Positions 52,580-60,530 of a stretch of DNA of 64,000 nt are shown here, one piece after another. The notes below the pieces were generated by a model that was not told the DNA's origin, did no database searches, and was given only the letters and a program-made list of their open reading frames with translations. Location of the stretch: assembly GCA_013390745.1 (NCBI GenBank), contig JACASX010000005.1, forward strand, positions 1 through 64,000. Reading direction: 5' to 3'. The position numbers and the translations under genes are program-made. This DNA comes from Marine Group I thaumarchaeote. GTDB lineage: Archaea; Thermoproteota; Nitrososphaeria; Nitrososphaerales; Nitrosopumilaceae. Positions within the stretch are counted from its first letter, which is position 1; each line of letters begins with the position of its first letter.

Positions 52580-52939
52580 TTATTTCCCTTCTAATTCATT
52601 AAGAATAGTCCTAACGTCGTAAGCATCAGAATCAACCTCTAGAATTTTTTTGCAACACTCTATTACTTTGTCATTTTCCTTCAAATGTTGATGAACACGT
52701 AATTTGAGACCAAGTGCGTCAGTATCATACTCGTTAATTTCTAAAACACGCTCAACATACTGCAGAGTCTTTTTTGGATCTTGTAGAATATAGAATATAC
52801 TTGCCATTATAACAATAAAATCAGGATCACATTGGTATTTTTCTTCCATACTGTTTCCTAATGCAATGGCTTCTTCAAATTCACCCTCTTTGATTAGTTT
52901 TCGTAGTTTTCTTTTTGGGTAAGAAAATAAGCCGACCAA
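52580..52939 (-). CDS. Small TPR-repeat protein
   Basis: 119 residues with about three tetratricopeptide-type units, e.g. EFEEAIALGNSMEEKYQCDPDFIVIMASIFYILQDPKKTLQYVERVLEI. Such proteins are adaptors; the partner is unknown. No signal peptide. Confidence 0.75.
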   Translation of the reverse strand: MVGLFSYPKRKLRKLIKEGEFEEAIALGNSMEEKYQCDPDFIVIMASIFYILQDPKKTLQYVERVLEINEYDTDALGLKLRVHQHLKENDKVIECCKKILEVDSDAYDVRTILNELEGK

Positions 52940-52985
52940 AATTTTTCAATATTTAGAGAATCCTAGTTAGATTTTAACAATTGTA

Positions 52986-54512
52986 TTACGAAATCTTCAT
53001 GATTCCGTTTGACATAAGCCACTGAAGGCCAGAAACAAACGCATCATCAGGAATCATTCCATCAGCCCACCATCCTGCGTTATTTTTGATCCAGTCGGGT
53101 ATTACATTACCTCCAGTACCTGTTCCCTGTTCAGTAGGTGGTATATTCATCACACCAGTTGAAATTAGCCACTGTATGCCAGAAACAAATGAACCGTCGT
53201 CAATCAATCCATCAGCCCACCATCCTGCGTTATTTTTAATCCAACCAGGAATAGACGTTTCAGATTCTACTGGTGTGGGTGTAAGAGTTTCTAGACCGCC
53301 AGATACTGATTTCTTGCTTTGTAGATCAACATCAAAAAGTACATAGCCAAATTTTGCAGGATCAGGCACACTATATTCTGGACCAGTGCCATAAACAATT
53401 ACAGCAAATTTTTGCAGTCCAGGATCTCCTTGCATCTGCCAATGTCTTTGTGCTTTTCCTGATACAGAAAATAACTTGTCATATCCTTCATCATCAGCGG
53501 CAGAAGCTATTGGTATTGTTTGACCATCTATCACATTGACTTTTAAAATGTCATAATGCACCTGATTTTCAAACAAGTCCGTAGAAAATGCTTTCTTAAA
53601 TTCTAAACTCCAGTAAATGTCACATCCAATTCTAGGTTTTTCAGGACCATATAGTATGTTAATAACCATTGAGTTCGTGTTTGTATTTTCATAAATTTTT
53701 ACCAATTCATAATTAGTAATACAACCCTCTCCCTTCTTTGTCGCTCCCGTATCTATAATACCTGCAAATGGACTTGAAGAAACATTTTCTCTGTATTCAT
53801 ATAATGAAAATCTGTATTCTGGAGGTGGTATTCCTTCCGTCACCTGAACCCACGTGTTGGCTTTCACTGGGAAAGGAAAATCATCAACAACGGAAATGTG
53901 ACTGGTTATGCCACCACTCTTCCAACCAACAAGAATTGTATCATATTCGCCTGCTGGAACGGTTATAGTTTCCATTCCTATAGGCGATACTTGTTCACCA
54001 CCAATATTTGCAATCTTGCCCCATGATACCTTGGAGAATGCCTTTGGTCCTTTACCAGGCTGATCAATTTCTGCAGTAGCAAAAGAAGAAAGCCACGTAA
54101 TTGAATTTTTGTATACAGATGCATATTCCAAAATATTATCACTGACAGTACCACCTATAGGCTCTGGAGCAACTTTGCCTACATCCATGTAGCCTTTTAG
54201 TATCTTGTTTCCATCTTCAACTAGAACTTGAAAACGAAGCATATCTTCAGGACCATCAAACACTTCCTTTTCTAGCCACATTGAAAACCAAAAATCTGTA
54301 CAATCCTTGTATTCTGCATGACATACTTTGTACTTGAAGTAATCACCAACTTTGAGATTTTCACCCGGATACCAGGATCCAGGATGATTAACACCGCCAA
54401 GACCTGCACCAATGCCAGAACCAGCAGACACATGATCCGCAAATGTTGCTGGAACAACACTACCACTAACAAGAATAACTGAAAATAAAACTATGAAAAT
54501 TGTATTACGCAT
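52986..54512 (-). CDS. Secreted protein with C-terminal WIKNNAGWWADG repeats
   Basis: 508 residues. Signal peptide about 1-25 (ends ATFADHVS). The central part (about 30-400) is beta-rich with regions DYFKYKVCHAEY and VSWGKIANIGGEQ; it has no recognised catalytic motif. The C-terminus has two repeats of 38 residues (421-458 and 471-508), each with WIKNNAGWWADG and FVSGxQWL, a repeat widespread in thaumarchaeal secreted proteins. A role at the S-layer or in cell contact is inferred. Confidence 0.88.
   Translation of the reverse strand: MRNTIFIVLFSVILVSGSVVPATFADHVSAGSGIGAGLGGVNHPGSWYPGENLKVGDYFKYKVCHAEYKDCTDFWFSMWLEKEVFDGPEDMLRFQVLVEDGNKILKGYMDVGKVAPEPIGGTVSDNILEYASVYKNSITWLSSFATAEIDQPGKGPKAFSKVSWGKIANIGGEQVSPIGMETITVPAGEYDTILVGWKSGGITSHISVVDDFPFPVKANTWVQVTEGIPPPEYRFSLYEYRENVSSSPFAGIIDTGATKKGEGCITNYELVKIYENTNTNSMVINILYGPEKPRIGCDIYWSLEFKKAFSTDLFENQVHYDILKVNVIDGQTIPIASAADDEGYDKLFSVSGKAQRHWQMQGDPGLQKFAVIVYGTGPEYSVPDPAKFGYVLFDVDLQSKKSVSGGLETLTPTPVESETSIPGWIKNNAGWWADGLIDDGSFVSGIQWLISTGVMNIPPTEQGTGTGGNVIPDWIKNNAGWWADGMIPDDAFVSGLQWLMSNGIMKIS
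52989..53102 (-). repeat. WIKNNAGWWADG coding repeat, copy 2
   Basis: Encodes IPDWIKNNAGWWADGMIPDD and its continuation to the stop. The DNA is nearly identical to the copy 150 bases upstream over the stretch coding WWADG and NNAG, suggesting recent duplication or conversion. Confidence 0.75.
53139..53252 (-). repeat. WIKNNAGWWADG coding repeat, copy 1
   Basis: Encodes IPGWIKNNAGWWADGLIDDG and continuation. It precedes a Gly/Thr-rich linker (TEQGTGTGGNV) and the second copy. Confidence 0.75.
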
Positions 54513-54571
54513 ACAATGTTAATACTCGTCAAAGTTAGTTAAATGTTGCAAATAAGCAAATATAGAGGATA

Positions 54572-54757
54572 GTGTTCGATTTATTGGATATGTGTGAATG
54601 CCCAAAAATACACTTTTACGAAGTTGAATTCAAACTTGATGGTATGATTGTTGTCCCAACGCATAAAAACTGTGGAGATAGATTAAATGAAAAACAAGCT
54701 GACACATTTCAGAAAGAGTTAGTCAAATCATGGGGATTTGAAGAAGAAGAGGAATAA
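54572..54757 (+). CDS. Small Cys-containing acidic protein
   Basis: 61 residues from GTG (or 55 from an internal ATG): CECPKIHFYEVEFKLDGMI...HKNCGDRLNEKQADTFQKELVK and an acidic end. Three Cys and a His could bind a metal. Not recognised. It points away from the repeat protein and towards the Cys-rich peptide gene. Confidence 0.55.
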   Translation: MFDLLDMCECPKIHFYEVEFKLDGMIVVPTHKNCGDRLNEKQADTFQKELVKSWGFEEEEE

Positions 54758-54814
54758 TTTTTCAAATAAAAAAACTTTAGACTTTTACTAATAAAAAGGA
54801 AAAAATTGTGAAAT

Positions 54815-54961
54815 TTATTTCAGTCCCGATACAGCTTCTTTGCAGATGCTACATCCACAGGAACAATCTGCACTACAAATGCAGGCTCCTTGCATTTCAC
54901 AATCACATTTGTAAGTGTCATCACCAGTAGCGGCTTCACAGCCACATGCTTGATCCGTCAT
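54815..54961 (-). CDS. Metallothionein-like Cys-rich peptide
   Basis: 48 residues with 10 Cys: MTDQACGCEAATGDDTYKCD continuing as CEMQGACICSADCSCGCSIC and a short tail. CxC and CxxxC spacings (C6,C8,C19,C21,C27,C29,C33,C35,C37,C40) and the absence of aromatic residues other than one Tyr match small metallothioneins, which bind Zn or Cu in thiolate clusters. It is a complete ATG-to-TAA frame, too short for usual gene finders. Similarity to a specific metallothionein family has not been checked. Confidence 0.7.
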   Translation of the reverse strand: MTDQACGCEAATGDDTYKCDCEMQGACICSADCSCGCSICKEAVSGLK

Positions 54962-55053
54962 GCAAAATGGATCATGTACATGGTTTTAAAACTTTATCAA
55001 AAAAATCACACCGTTATACTAGTTTTTTATTATTTTGAGCGTCATGCCAAAAA

Positions 55054-55941
55054 TCATTCATGCGATAAAGAAAGCAAAGAATTTGTGGCCTGATGTAATT
55101 TATTTGCCTCTGACTCAATCTTCGTTGTATCACTTTCCAGATCAAATCCAGTTTTCAATATATGAATTAATTCTGGCTTTCTATGAAGATCTGGAATTTT
55201 TATGAAATTGTTTCTGTTAATGTATCCCAAATAAAAGTAACAATCAGAAAATAATGAATTTTCTATCATATAGCGATATTTCTGGGAAATCATCTTAGAG
55301 TGAGAATTATCCTCTACCAAATCTGAAAAGCCTATAGTTGACTTTAACATCCTAGAAAGGAGAGATGGCGTGGCTCTCTCTATTCCAATTGACTCGGTTA
55401 TTGGTGAGATTAACTCGTTGATTTTATTTTTGTCGAACTCACGGAGTATCTTTAGCATATGTACAGGGCTGGGACGCTGAAAATTTAACACGGATACGGC
55501 ATCAGCAAGAAAATATGCCGCACATTTTAGCCACGAAGAAGAATATGGATCAGTGTTTAATCCATATTTTGTCTTCGTTATACATATTCCCGCTTCTACC
55601 AAACAATTTTTAATGTAGGCGTTAAAAATTTGTTCTTTTTTTTCTTTAATTTTTGATAATAGCATACGAAGCTCCCACTGTTCGTCAAGTAAAATAGTCA
55701 TACCGTCATACTGCAATAAAATATCAGGCGATGTTTCCTGTAACGTTCCATGATAAATATGATAAAATATTCCGTCAGATTCAAGAAAAGACTCTTTTTG
55801 TTTTTTCCCATCAAATATTGTTATATCATATTCACAGCAATCATAGCTATGTCCCTGGCTCTTACAACCCCCCATACCAACAGGGCAATTCTCAATTGAA
55901 AGTTTTTCTAATATGTTTTTAGCTTCCAAATCAAAAATCAT
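55054..55941 (-). CDS. Uncharacterised protein with Cys-rich N-terminus
   Basis: 295 residues from MIFDLEAKNILEKL (an upstream ATG adds nine residues). Near the N-terminus are clustered Cys (ENCPVGMGGCKSQGHSYDCCEYD) that may bind metal. The rest is helical: ILLDEQWELRMLLSKIKEKKEQIFNAYIKNCLVEAG, WLKCAAYFLADAVSVLN and a polar end. Family not recognised; it looks like a conserved thaumarchaeal protein from its orderly composition. Confidence 0.65.
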   Translation of the reverse strand: MIFDLEAKNILEKLSIENCPVGMGGCKSQGHSYDCCEYDITIFDGKKQKESFLESDGIFYHIYHGTLQETSPDILLQYDGMTILLDEQWELRMLLSKIKEKKEQIFNAYIKNCLVEAGICITKTKYGLNTDPYSSSWLKCAAYFLADAVSVLNFQRPSPVHMLKILREFDKNKINELISPITESIGIERATPSLLSRMLKSTIGFSDLVEDNSHSKMISQKYRYMIENSLFSDCYFYLGYINRNNFIKIPDLHRKPELIHILKTGFDLESDTTKIESEANKLHQATNSLLSLSHE

Positions 55942-56071
55942 GAGATTAGATTTTGTATAAAGTTTCAAAATGATAATTTTTTACCATTAATGTAAATGCT
56001 GGTGGTTTTTACTTGTTGTATACGAAAGCAAGACAATTGCTTTAAATTATAATTAATTCTCGTTTTTACGA

Positions 56072-56147
56072 GCTCCTGTGGTGTAGTCCGGCCAAGCATA
56101 TTGGCTTCTCAAGCCAATGATCTCGGGTTCAAATCCCGACGGGAGCA
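56072..56147 (+). tRNA. tRNA-Glu (CTC)
   Basis: Acceptor GCTCCTG pairs with CGGGAGC (one G-T), discriminator A. Anticodon arm TTGGC-TTCTCAA-GCCAA gives anticodon CTC. T-arm CTCGGGTTCAAATCCCGA. A strong TATA box (TTTAAATTATAA) lies about 30 bases upstream. No intron; CCA is not encoded. Confidence 0.95.
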
Positions 56148-56196
56148 TTTTCCTTTCAATGTGTTCCTTAAATAATTCATACTTGTCTTTATTTTA

Positions 56197-56880
56197 TTGA
56201 CGTTACGTGATTTATCCTTAAAACAGGAATATAGATCAGACAGAGATGATGTCGTGTCAGAATTTTTCATTCCTTGTTTAACTAATAGCATTCAGTATGA
56301 CAGAACGATAGAATTTATCTCGGTAAAAAGTTTGAGTACATTGACTTTTGGTTTGGAAAATATACAAAACCATCACGCCAAGATCAGACTGGTTTCAGGG
56401 CACAGATTTACTACTTCTGACTTGAATGCCATAGTAAAGCTCTTTGACCAACATAATTCTGGTAGATTAAACGGCAGACTTTATCTTGATAAGAAGATTA
56501 GTAATCTTATTCAAGATAATAAAATTAGACAGCTAAAGAAGGTAATAGAAGATTTTAAACTTGAAGTGAAAGTTGCTATTCCAAATTCAGAATATGTAGA
56601 TGGGGTTTTTGAGGAACGTATGGGAATATTTAGGGATACAAATGATGATGTTGTTGCTTTTTCAGGTACGTCAAATGTTACTTTTGATGCAGAAAATCGA
56701 AACTTTGAGTCAGTTGATGTTTTTACATCGTGGGATGACAAATCACGTGTAGATACTAAGATAAAGAATTTTGAAAACCTGTGGGCTAATAAGACAAATT
56801 ATGTTGAAATATATGATCTGGTATACGCGGAGAAAAAAAATCTTTTAAAATATACAACAGAATGGGCAGTGTATACATAA
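56197..56880 (+). CDS. Orphan PLD-like domain (helicase N-terminal type), degenerate active site
   Basis: 227 residues from TTG. QEYRSDRDDVVSEFFIPCL...YDRTIEFIS and VAFSGTSNVTFDAENRNFESVDVFTSW match the phospholipase-D-like domain found at the N-terminus of some DEAD-type helicases of defence systems. In the HxK site, the usual FHEKIGIF reads FEERMGIF (about 138-145), so both the His and Lys are replaced and nuclease activity is doubtful. No helicase follows. It begins 50 bases after tRNA-Glu, a usual integration site. Confidence 0.75.
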   Translation: MTLRDLSLKQEYRSDRDDVVSEFFIPCLTNSIQYDRTIEFISVKSLSTLTFGLENIQNHHAKIRLVSGHRFTTSDLNAIVKLFDQHNSGRLNGRLYLDKKISNLIQDNKIRQLKKVIEDFKLEVKVAIPNSEYVDGVFEERMGIFRDTNDDVVAFSGTSNVTFDAENRNFESVDVFTSWDDKSRVDTKIKNFENLWANKTNYVEIYDLVYAEKKNLLKYTTEWAVYT

Positions 56881-56884
56881 TAGA

Positions 56885-57481
56885 TTAGAATTCAAAGTCT
56901 TTCATATCCATTTTTGATGTGTTTTGATAAAAATTCATTCTTGAAATTTTATAATAAATTATTTCGCCCTGTCGTTGTATCACTGCAATGATTGGTTCTT
57001 TACCCATCTTGGTTATTTCTTCAACTTTTTTTTGTAATTTTCCCACCTTTTCCTGTTTGCCCTCATTGAGGCCAAAGACCAAAAACTTGGCTCCCTTTTC
57101 TCCAAAATCTCCTTTGCCATAAACTCTAAAGTCTGAACCAAAACCAAATCCATCTTTAACGGTATAACCTTTGTTTCTTAAATCGCGATAAACTAAAAAT
57201 TTTGTTAGAATATCCCCATGTTGTTTTTTGCAAATTTGTAAAAACGAATCAAAGTCTATGTTCTTTTTTCCCTTAAAAAGAGCAAGTCTGCCAATGTATA
57301 AAAGATAAAGAGATTCAAATGGTTTTAGGAATAATTTATCTTTCTCCATCTCTCCGTAACCTTTCCGCTCAAGATCTTGTTGTCTATTAGGTTCTAAGAT
57401 TATGGTCTGGTTTTTTATCAAGACACCTTGTATTTCTGGGTCTGCTTCAATCGACATGAAAAATTTGCTATTATTTACCAT
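56885..57481 (-). CDS. endA: tRNA-splicing endonuclease subunit
   Basis: 198 residues. KFLVYRDLRNKGYTVKDGFGFGSDFRVYGKG is the diagnostic C-terminal domain, with catalytic Tyr121 in FRVY and Lys161 in GKEPIIAV. The catalytic His, which in homologues precedes the segment AKYLV (EHAKYLV), is Gly130 here (EKGAKFLV). It is either a structural subunit, an altered catalytic subunit, or works with another subunit elsewhere. The window has at least one tRNA gene with a non-canonical intron that needs it. Confidence 0.88.
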   Translation of the reverse strand: MVNNSKFFMSIEADPEIQGVLIKNQTIILEPNRQQDLERKGYGEMEKDKLFLKPFESLYLLYIGRLALFKGKKNIDFDSFLQICKKQHGDILTKFLVYRDLRNKGYTVKDGFGFGSDFRVYGKGDFGEKGAKFLVFGLNEGKQEKVGKLQKKVEEITKMGKEPIIAVIQRQGEIIYYKISRMNFYQNTSKMDMKDFEF

Positions 57482-57534
57482 ATAAGGTGTTAAGTATAAC
57501 CGTTAAAATATGGGCTGAAAAACATCTGTAAATT

Positions 57535-58056
57535 ATGCACGGTGAATGCTACAGAAGAGGCAATGGACAACCATACACTAGAAAGGAGTACATAAAAGGC
57601 AAACCACAAATCAAAATCACCAAATTTCAAAGTGGTAGTGCAGATAGATTGCAAGACTATGATTATAGCGTACAGCTTTTGATTAACGAAAAAATGCAGA
57701 TAACCCATATGGCTATCGAGTCAACTAGACTTGCAGCAAACAAAACACTTGAAAAAACTACTGGAGAAACTGGCTATTTTTCAAAACTTAGAATATATCC
57801 TCACGTCTTGCTTCGGGAGAACAAGATGATTGCAGCTGCTGGTGCAGATCGATTGCAAGAGGGAATGAGAAGGGCTTTTGGAAAGGCAGTAAGTCTAGCA
57901 GCACGTGTAAAGCGTGGACAGTGTATAATGGAACTACAAGTAAAAAAGGAACATTTGGAAGCGGCTAAAAAGGCTCTAAAATCAGCATGTGTAAAACTAC
58001 CTGGAACACCTACAATTCGAGTTGTTCCACTAAATTCATCCAAAGATAATCTCTAA
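57535..58056 (+). CDS. rpl10e: 50S ribosomal protein L10e
   Basis: 173 residues of the L10e (L16-like) family. CYRRGNGQPYTRKEYIKGKPQIKI, ESTRLAANKTLEK and YPHVLLRENKMIAAAGADRLQEGMRRAFG are diagnostic. It sits near the tRNA and peptidyl-transferase region of the large subunit. The end overlaps an antisense small gene. Confidence 0.96.
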   Translation: MHGECYRRGNGQPYTRKEYIKGKPQIKITKFQSGSADRLQDYDYSVQLLINEKMQITHMAIESTRLAANKTLEKTTGETGYFSKLRIYPHVLLRENKMIAAAGADRLQEGMRRAFGKAVSLAARVKRGQCIMELQVKKEHLEAAKKALKSACVKLPGTPTIRVVPLNSSKDNL

Positions 58057-58308
58057 TTCATTTTTATGCTCTTTTAGTAATTGAATGAATTCAGAAAATT
58101 CTTGTTCTGTTGGGTTTCTTTTTAAAATTCTTCGAGATTGGTAATAAAATGAGTTATACAATCTTCCAATTATTATGCCATAACCAAACGCATTTGCCTC
58201 ATCTGTTCCAATTTCTTTGAATGAATCAATAAGTATAGTGAGTTCTTTATCCCGTTCAAGAGCATCATGTATTTTCTCTTCCAGAACTTTTTGGATTTTT
58301 TCATCCAT
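58036..58308 (-). CDS. Uncharacterised helical protein
   Basis: 90 residues from MDEKIQKVLEEKIHDALER; the upstream in-frame part is A/T-rich and Asn-rich and is left out. Helical, with GIIIGRLYNSFYYQSRRI and an acidic C-terminus. Not recognised. It overlaps the end of rpl10e by 21 bases on the other strand. Confidence 0.6.
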   Translation of the reverse strand: MDEKIQKVLEEKIHDALERDKELTILIDSFKEIGTDEANAFGYGIIIGRLYNSFYYQSRRILKRNPTEQEFSEFIQLLKEHKNELEIIFG

Positions 58309-58389
58309 GACTTGATTAGATTGATTATAGTTAAAAAGAATATGAAAAATCATTACGCTTTAATAGACTTGTGCAAAATTATCGATCAG

Positions 58390-58463
58390 GCAGTTGTAGT
58401 ATAGTTTGGTTATTATTCTAGCTTGCCAAGTTAGTGACCCGGGTTCAAATCCCGGCAACTGCA
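58390..58463 (+). tRNA. tRNA-Gly (GCC)
   Basis: Acceptor GCAGTTG pairs with CAACTGC, discriminator A. Anticodon arm CTAGC-TTGCCAA-GTTAG (one G-T pair) gives anticodon GCC. T-arm CCCGGGTTCAAATCCCGG. Standard tRNA-Gly without intron or encoded CCA. Confidence 0.95.
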
Positions 58464-58468
58464 TTGTT

Positions 58469-58903
58469 TTAGTTAGATTTTTTTCTCAATCCATTTTTTA
58501 TTATATCTATTGCTTCTATGGCTTTATCTGGCTTTGGTAACTGAACCATGAAAATTTTGTCTTGGTTAACTTCAGAATAATCTGGCGGAGACAAAGCAAG
58601 CATGGTTGTATTCGCCAAAGACTCAAAAAATTCAAGTGATTCATTTGCGTAAACTAGGAATTCTTCATGTATTTCTCCATAGGAAAAATCAAGCATGATT
58701 TCAACAAAGACATGACCTAATCCATCATGTAATATGTTGAGATTAGTATTAACAGAAACAGGCTTGCCTTGAATTTTTGACATTATATCGTCAAATTTTC
58801 TATCATCTAATATGATCCTAGGCACATTTTTTCCATTAAAATCAAAAACATCAATATCCTTGTATACGCGCTCAAGCAGTTTTTCCATTTCTTCGTTGGC
58901 CAT
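58469..58903 (-). CDS. Uncharacterised protein
   Basis: 144 residues from MANEEMEKLL (an upstream ATG six codons earlier would overlap the antiporter gene). Acidic, with NLNILHDGLGHVFVEIMLDFSYGEIHEEFLVYANESLEFFESL in the middle and IFMVQLPKPDKAIEAI at the end. No family recognised. It follows the antiporter gene closely and may be co-transcribed. Confidence 0.65.
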   Translation of the reverse strand: MANEEMEKLLERVYKDIDVFDFNGKNVPRIILDDRKFDDIMSKIQGKPVSVNTNLNILHDGLGHVFVEIMLDFSYGEIHEEFLVYANESLEFFESLANTTMLALSPPDYSEVNQDKIFMVQLPKPDKAIEAIDIIKNGLRKKSN

Positions 58904-58907
58904 TTTT

Positions 58908-60230
58908 CTAAGATTTAACAAGTTTTGGAATTATTTTGTCTCCCATACGAATAAGGAAAGGTGATATGAACGCAGTAATTATTGTTATCAGCCCAATTAA
59001 CGGGAAAAGAAATGCACTAACTACACCCATGTCTACTCCAACTTTCACAATAATAATTGAAAATTCACCCCGAGGTGCAGATAATGCAAAGGCTGAACGT
59101 AATGCCTTTCCTTTTTCCTGCCTGAATGCCATAGTTCCAAGAAGATTTCCACAAAACTTCATTGCGACAGTGACTGCGATTAGCGCAATTGCGATGAAAA
59201 TATAACTTTCTAATTGTGTTATATCCATCAGTGCACCCACAGATACAAAGAAAATAGCAACAAACATGTCTTTTATAGGGCTAGACAGAATTTTTGAAAC
59301 TTCAGAAGACTTGGATTCTGCCACTAAAACACCTGCCAAAAATGCGCCTATGGCTACAGAAAGTCCTACCACGTTTGCTAAAAGTGCATATCCAAAGCAA
59401 ACACCAAGAACACTAAGCAATAAAATCTCTCTATTTTGCGCGCTTGCAACCTTATCAATTAAGGGAGGAATAACTCGTCTTCCAATTGTAAACGTTCCAA
59501 TAAAAAGTCCACCTGCCACTACTGTGACTACAACTACAGTTTCAATGGAGACAGCACCAACCAAACCAACTGATTCAAGAGATGCAATTAGAATAACAGC
59601 AATAACGTCTTCAACAATTAAAACTCCCAAAACAAGTATAGAGGACTCTTTTTTTATCTTTCCAGAATCTTGTAGAATTTTAATAATTATCGCTGTACTA
59701 CTGATTGATAACGCTGCTGCGATAAACAATGAATCCATAAAGTTTAGACCTAAAGCAGATGCCGCTAGAAAAACTACACCTAATGTGACAAATAGACCCA
59801 ATGTACCAGCTCCAATCGCTACCCTGCCAATTGAACGAATTTTTGCAAACGGAAATTCAATACCTATAACAAAAAGCAACAAGATAACTCCTATGTCAGC
59901 AAAAAGGTTCAATGCAGATATGTCTGACAGAATACCAATTCCTGCAGCCGGACCCGAACTTCCATTTTCCGGTAGAATGGATGTCCATAATGGAGAAAGA
60001 GGACCTATCAACATTCCGGCAAACAGATACCCTATAATCAAAGGCTGTCGAATTTTAAAAAATGCAAGGGTTACTATTGCTGCTAGGATCATAATGATTG
60101 CAAGATCAGTTACAAAAGTTTCGTGGGGAAGCTGCAAAGGGTTAACCCTTTCAATAAATGTAGAAATGTTTTCGCTCAGGGAAGATTGAACACTATCCTG
60201 AGACTGTATTTGTAAAAAAAAATCTCTCAC
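58908..60230 (-). CDS. Monovalent cation:proton antiporter (CPA2/Kef type)
   Basis: 440 residues with about 12 membrane helices. VTLAFFKIRQPLIIGYLFAGMLIGP and FVIGIEFPFAKIRS, followed by LSISSTAIIIKIL (extended helix of the ion path) and DVIAVILI, are features of CPA2 antiporters. It exchanges Na+ or K+ for H+. No C-terminal RCK regulatory domain, so it ends after the membrane part. The N-terminus carries about 30 residues before the first helix. Confidence 0.9.
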   Translation of the reverse strand: MRDFFLQIQSQDSVQSSLSENISTFIERVNPLQLPHETFVTDLAIIMILAAIVTLAFFKIRQPLIIGYLFAGMLIGPLSPLWTSILPENGSSGPAAGIGILSDISALNLFADIGVILLLFVIGIEFPFAKIRSIGRVAIGAGTLGLFVTLGVVFLAASALGLNFMDSLFIAAALSISSTAIIIKILQDSGKIKKESSILVLGVLIVEDVIAVILIASLESVGLVGAVSIETVVVVTVVAGGLFIGTFTIGRRVIPPLIDKVASAQNREILLLSVLGVCFGYALLANVVGLSVAIGAFLAGVLVAESKSSEVSKILSSPIKDMFVAIFFVSVGALMDITQLESYIFIAIALIAVTVAMKFCGNLLGTMAFRQEKGKALRSAFALSAPRGEFSIIIVKVGVDMGVVSAFLFPLIGLITIITAFISPFLIRMGDKIIPKLVKS

Positions 60231-60338
60231 CTATTAAATACACATTCGCGTGTTAAAAGTGATCGCTACAAAAGTTCAATCTTTCCAATGTTACCCAAAC
60301 TTGAGTGGTAATTGTAAAATTACCGTTGCTATTAATAG

Positions 60339-60355
60339 TACGGTACCATACCGTA
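60339..60355. promoter_or_regulatory. Operator candidate TACGGTA-CCA-TACCGTA
   Basis: Perfect 7-base inverted repeat with a 3-base centre, between a TATA-like TATTAATA (60330-60337) and the ATG of a 35-residue zinc-finger gene at 60360. A related half-site, TACCGTT, lies 12 bases upstream. The arm sequence is the same as in the radA promoter repeat. Confidence 0.6.
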
Positions 60356-60359
60356 ATAT

Positions 60360-60467
60360 ATGATAGAATGTGAATACTGCACAAAAAATTTTGTAGAGAG
60401 TATGAATGGCTTGGCTGAGAAAACATTTCACGAAATGTTACATGAGCCAGAAATTGTCAATCAGTAA
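60360..60467 (+). CDS. C2H2-type zinc-finger microprotein
   Basis: 35 residues: MIECEYCTKNFVESMNGLAE...HEMLHE, that is C-x2-C-x16-H-x3-H, one finger with a longer loop than classical C2H2. It is too short for automatic gene finding, but has a TATA box at the right distance and an operator-like repeat between. A regulator or metal sensor is possible; function unknown. Confidence 0.6.
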   Translation: MIECEYCTKNFVESMNGLAEKTFHEMLHEPEIVNQ

Positions 60468-60530
60468 AGCCCAATTCTTTTATTTTATTTTAGCGACCTT
60501 TTTAACAATCCGAAAGCAGATTAAGATATA

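Noticed and set aside
56109-56291. 60-residue minus-strand frame ending RRDLNPRSLA
   Set aside because: It is the complement of tRNA-Glu; the ending is the well-known artefact of translating a tRNA gene, and it also overlaps the start of a real gene.
56072-58463. Possible attachment-site duplication between the 3' ends of tRNA-Glu and tRNA-Gly
   Set aside because: The shared GGGTTCAAATCCCG is the normal T-arm; the acceptor sequences differ, and rpl10e and endA between them are core genes, so no integrated element is indicated.
59266-60189. 307-residue plus-strand open frame
   Set aside because: Lies wholly antisense to the antiporter gene; its Thr/Pro/Ile-rich composition is what results from reading membrane-helix codons on the other strand.
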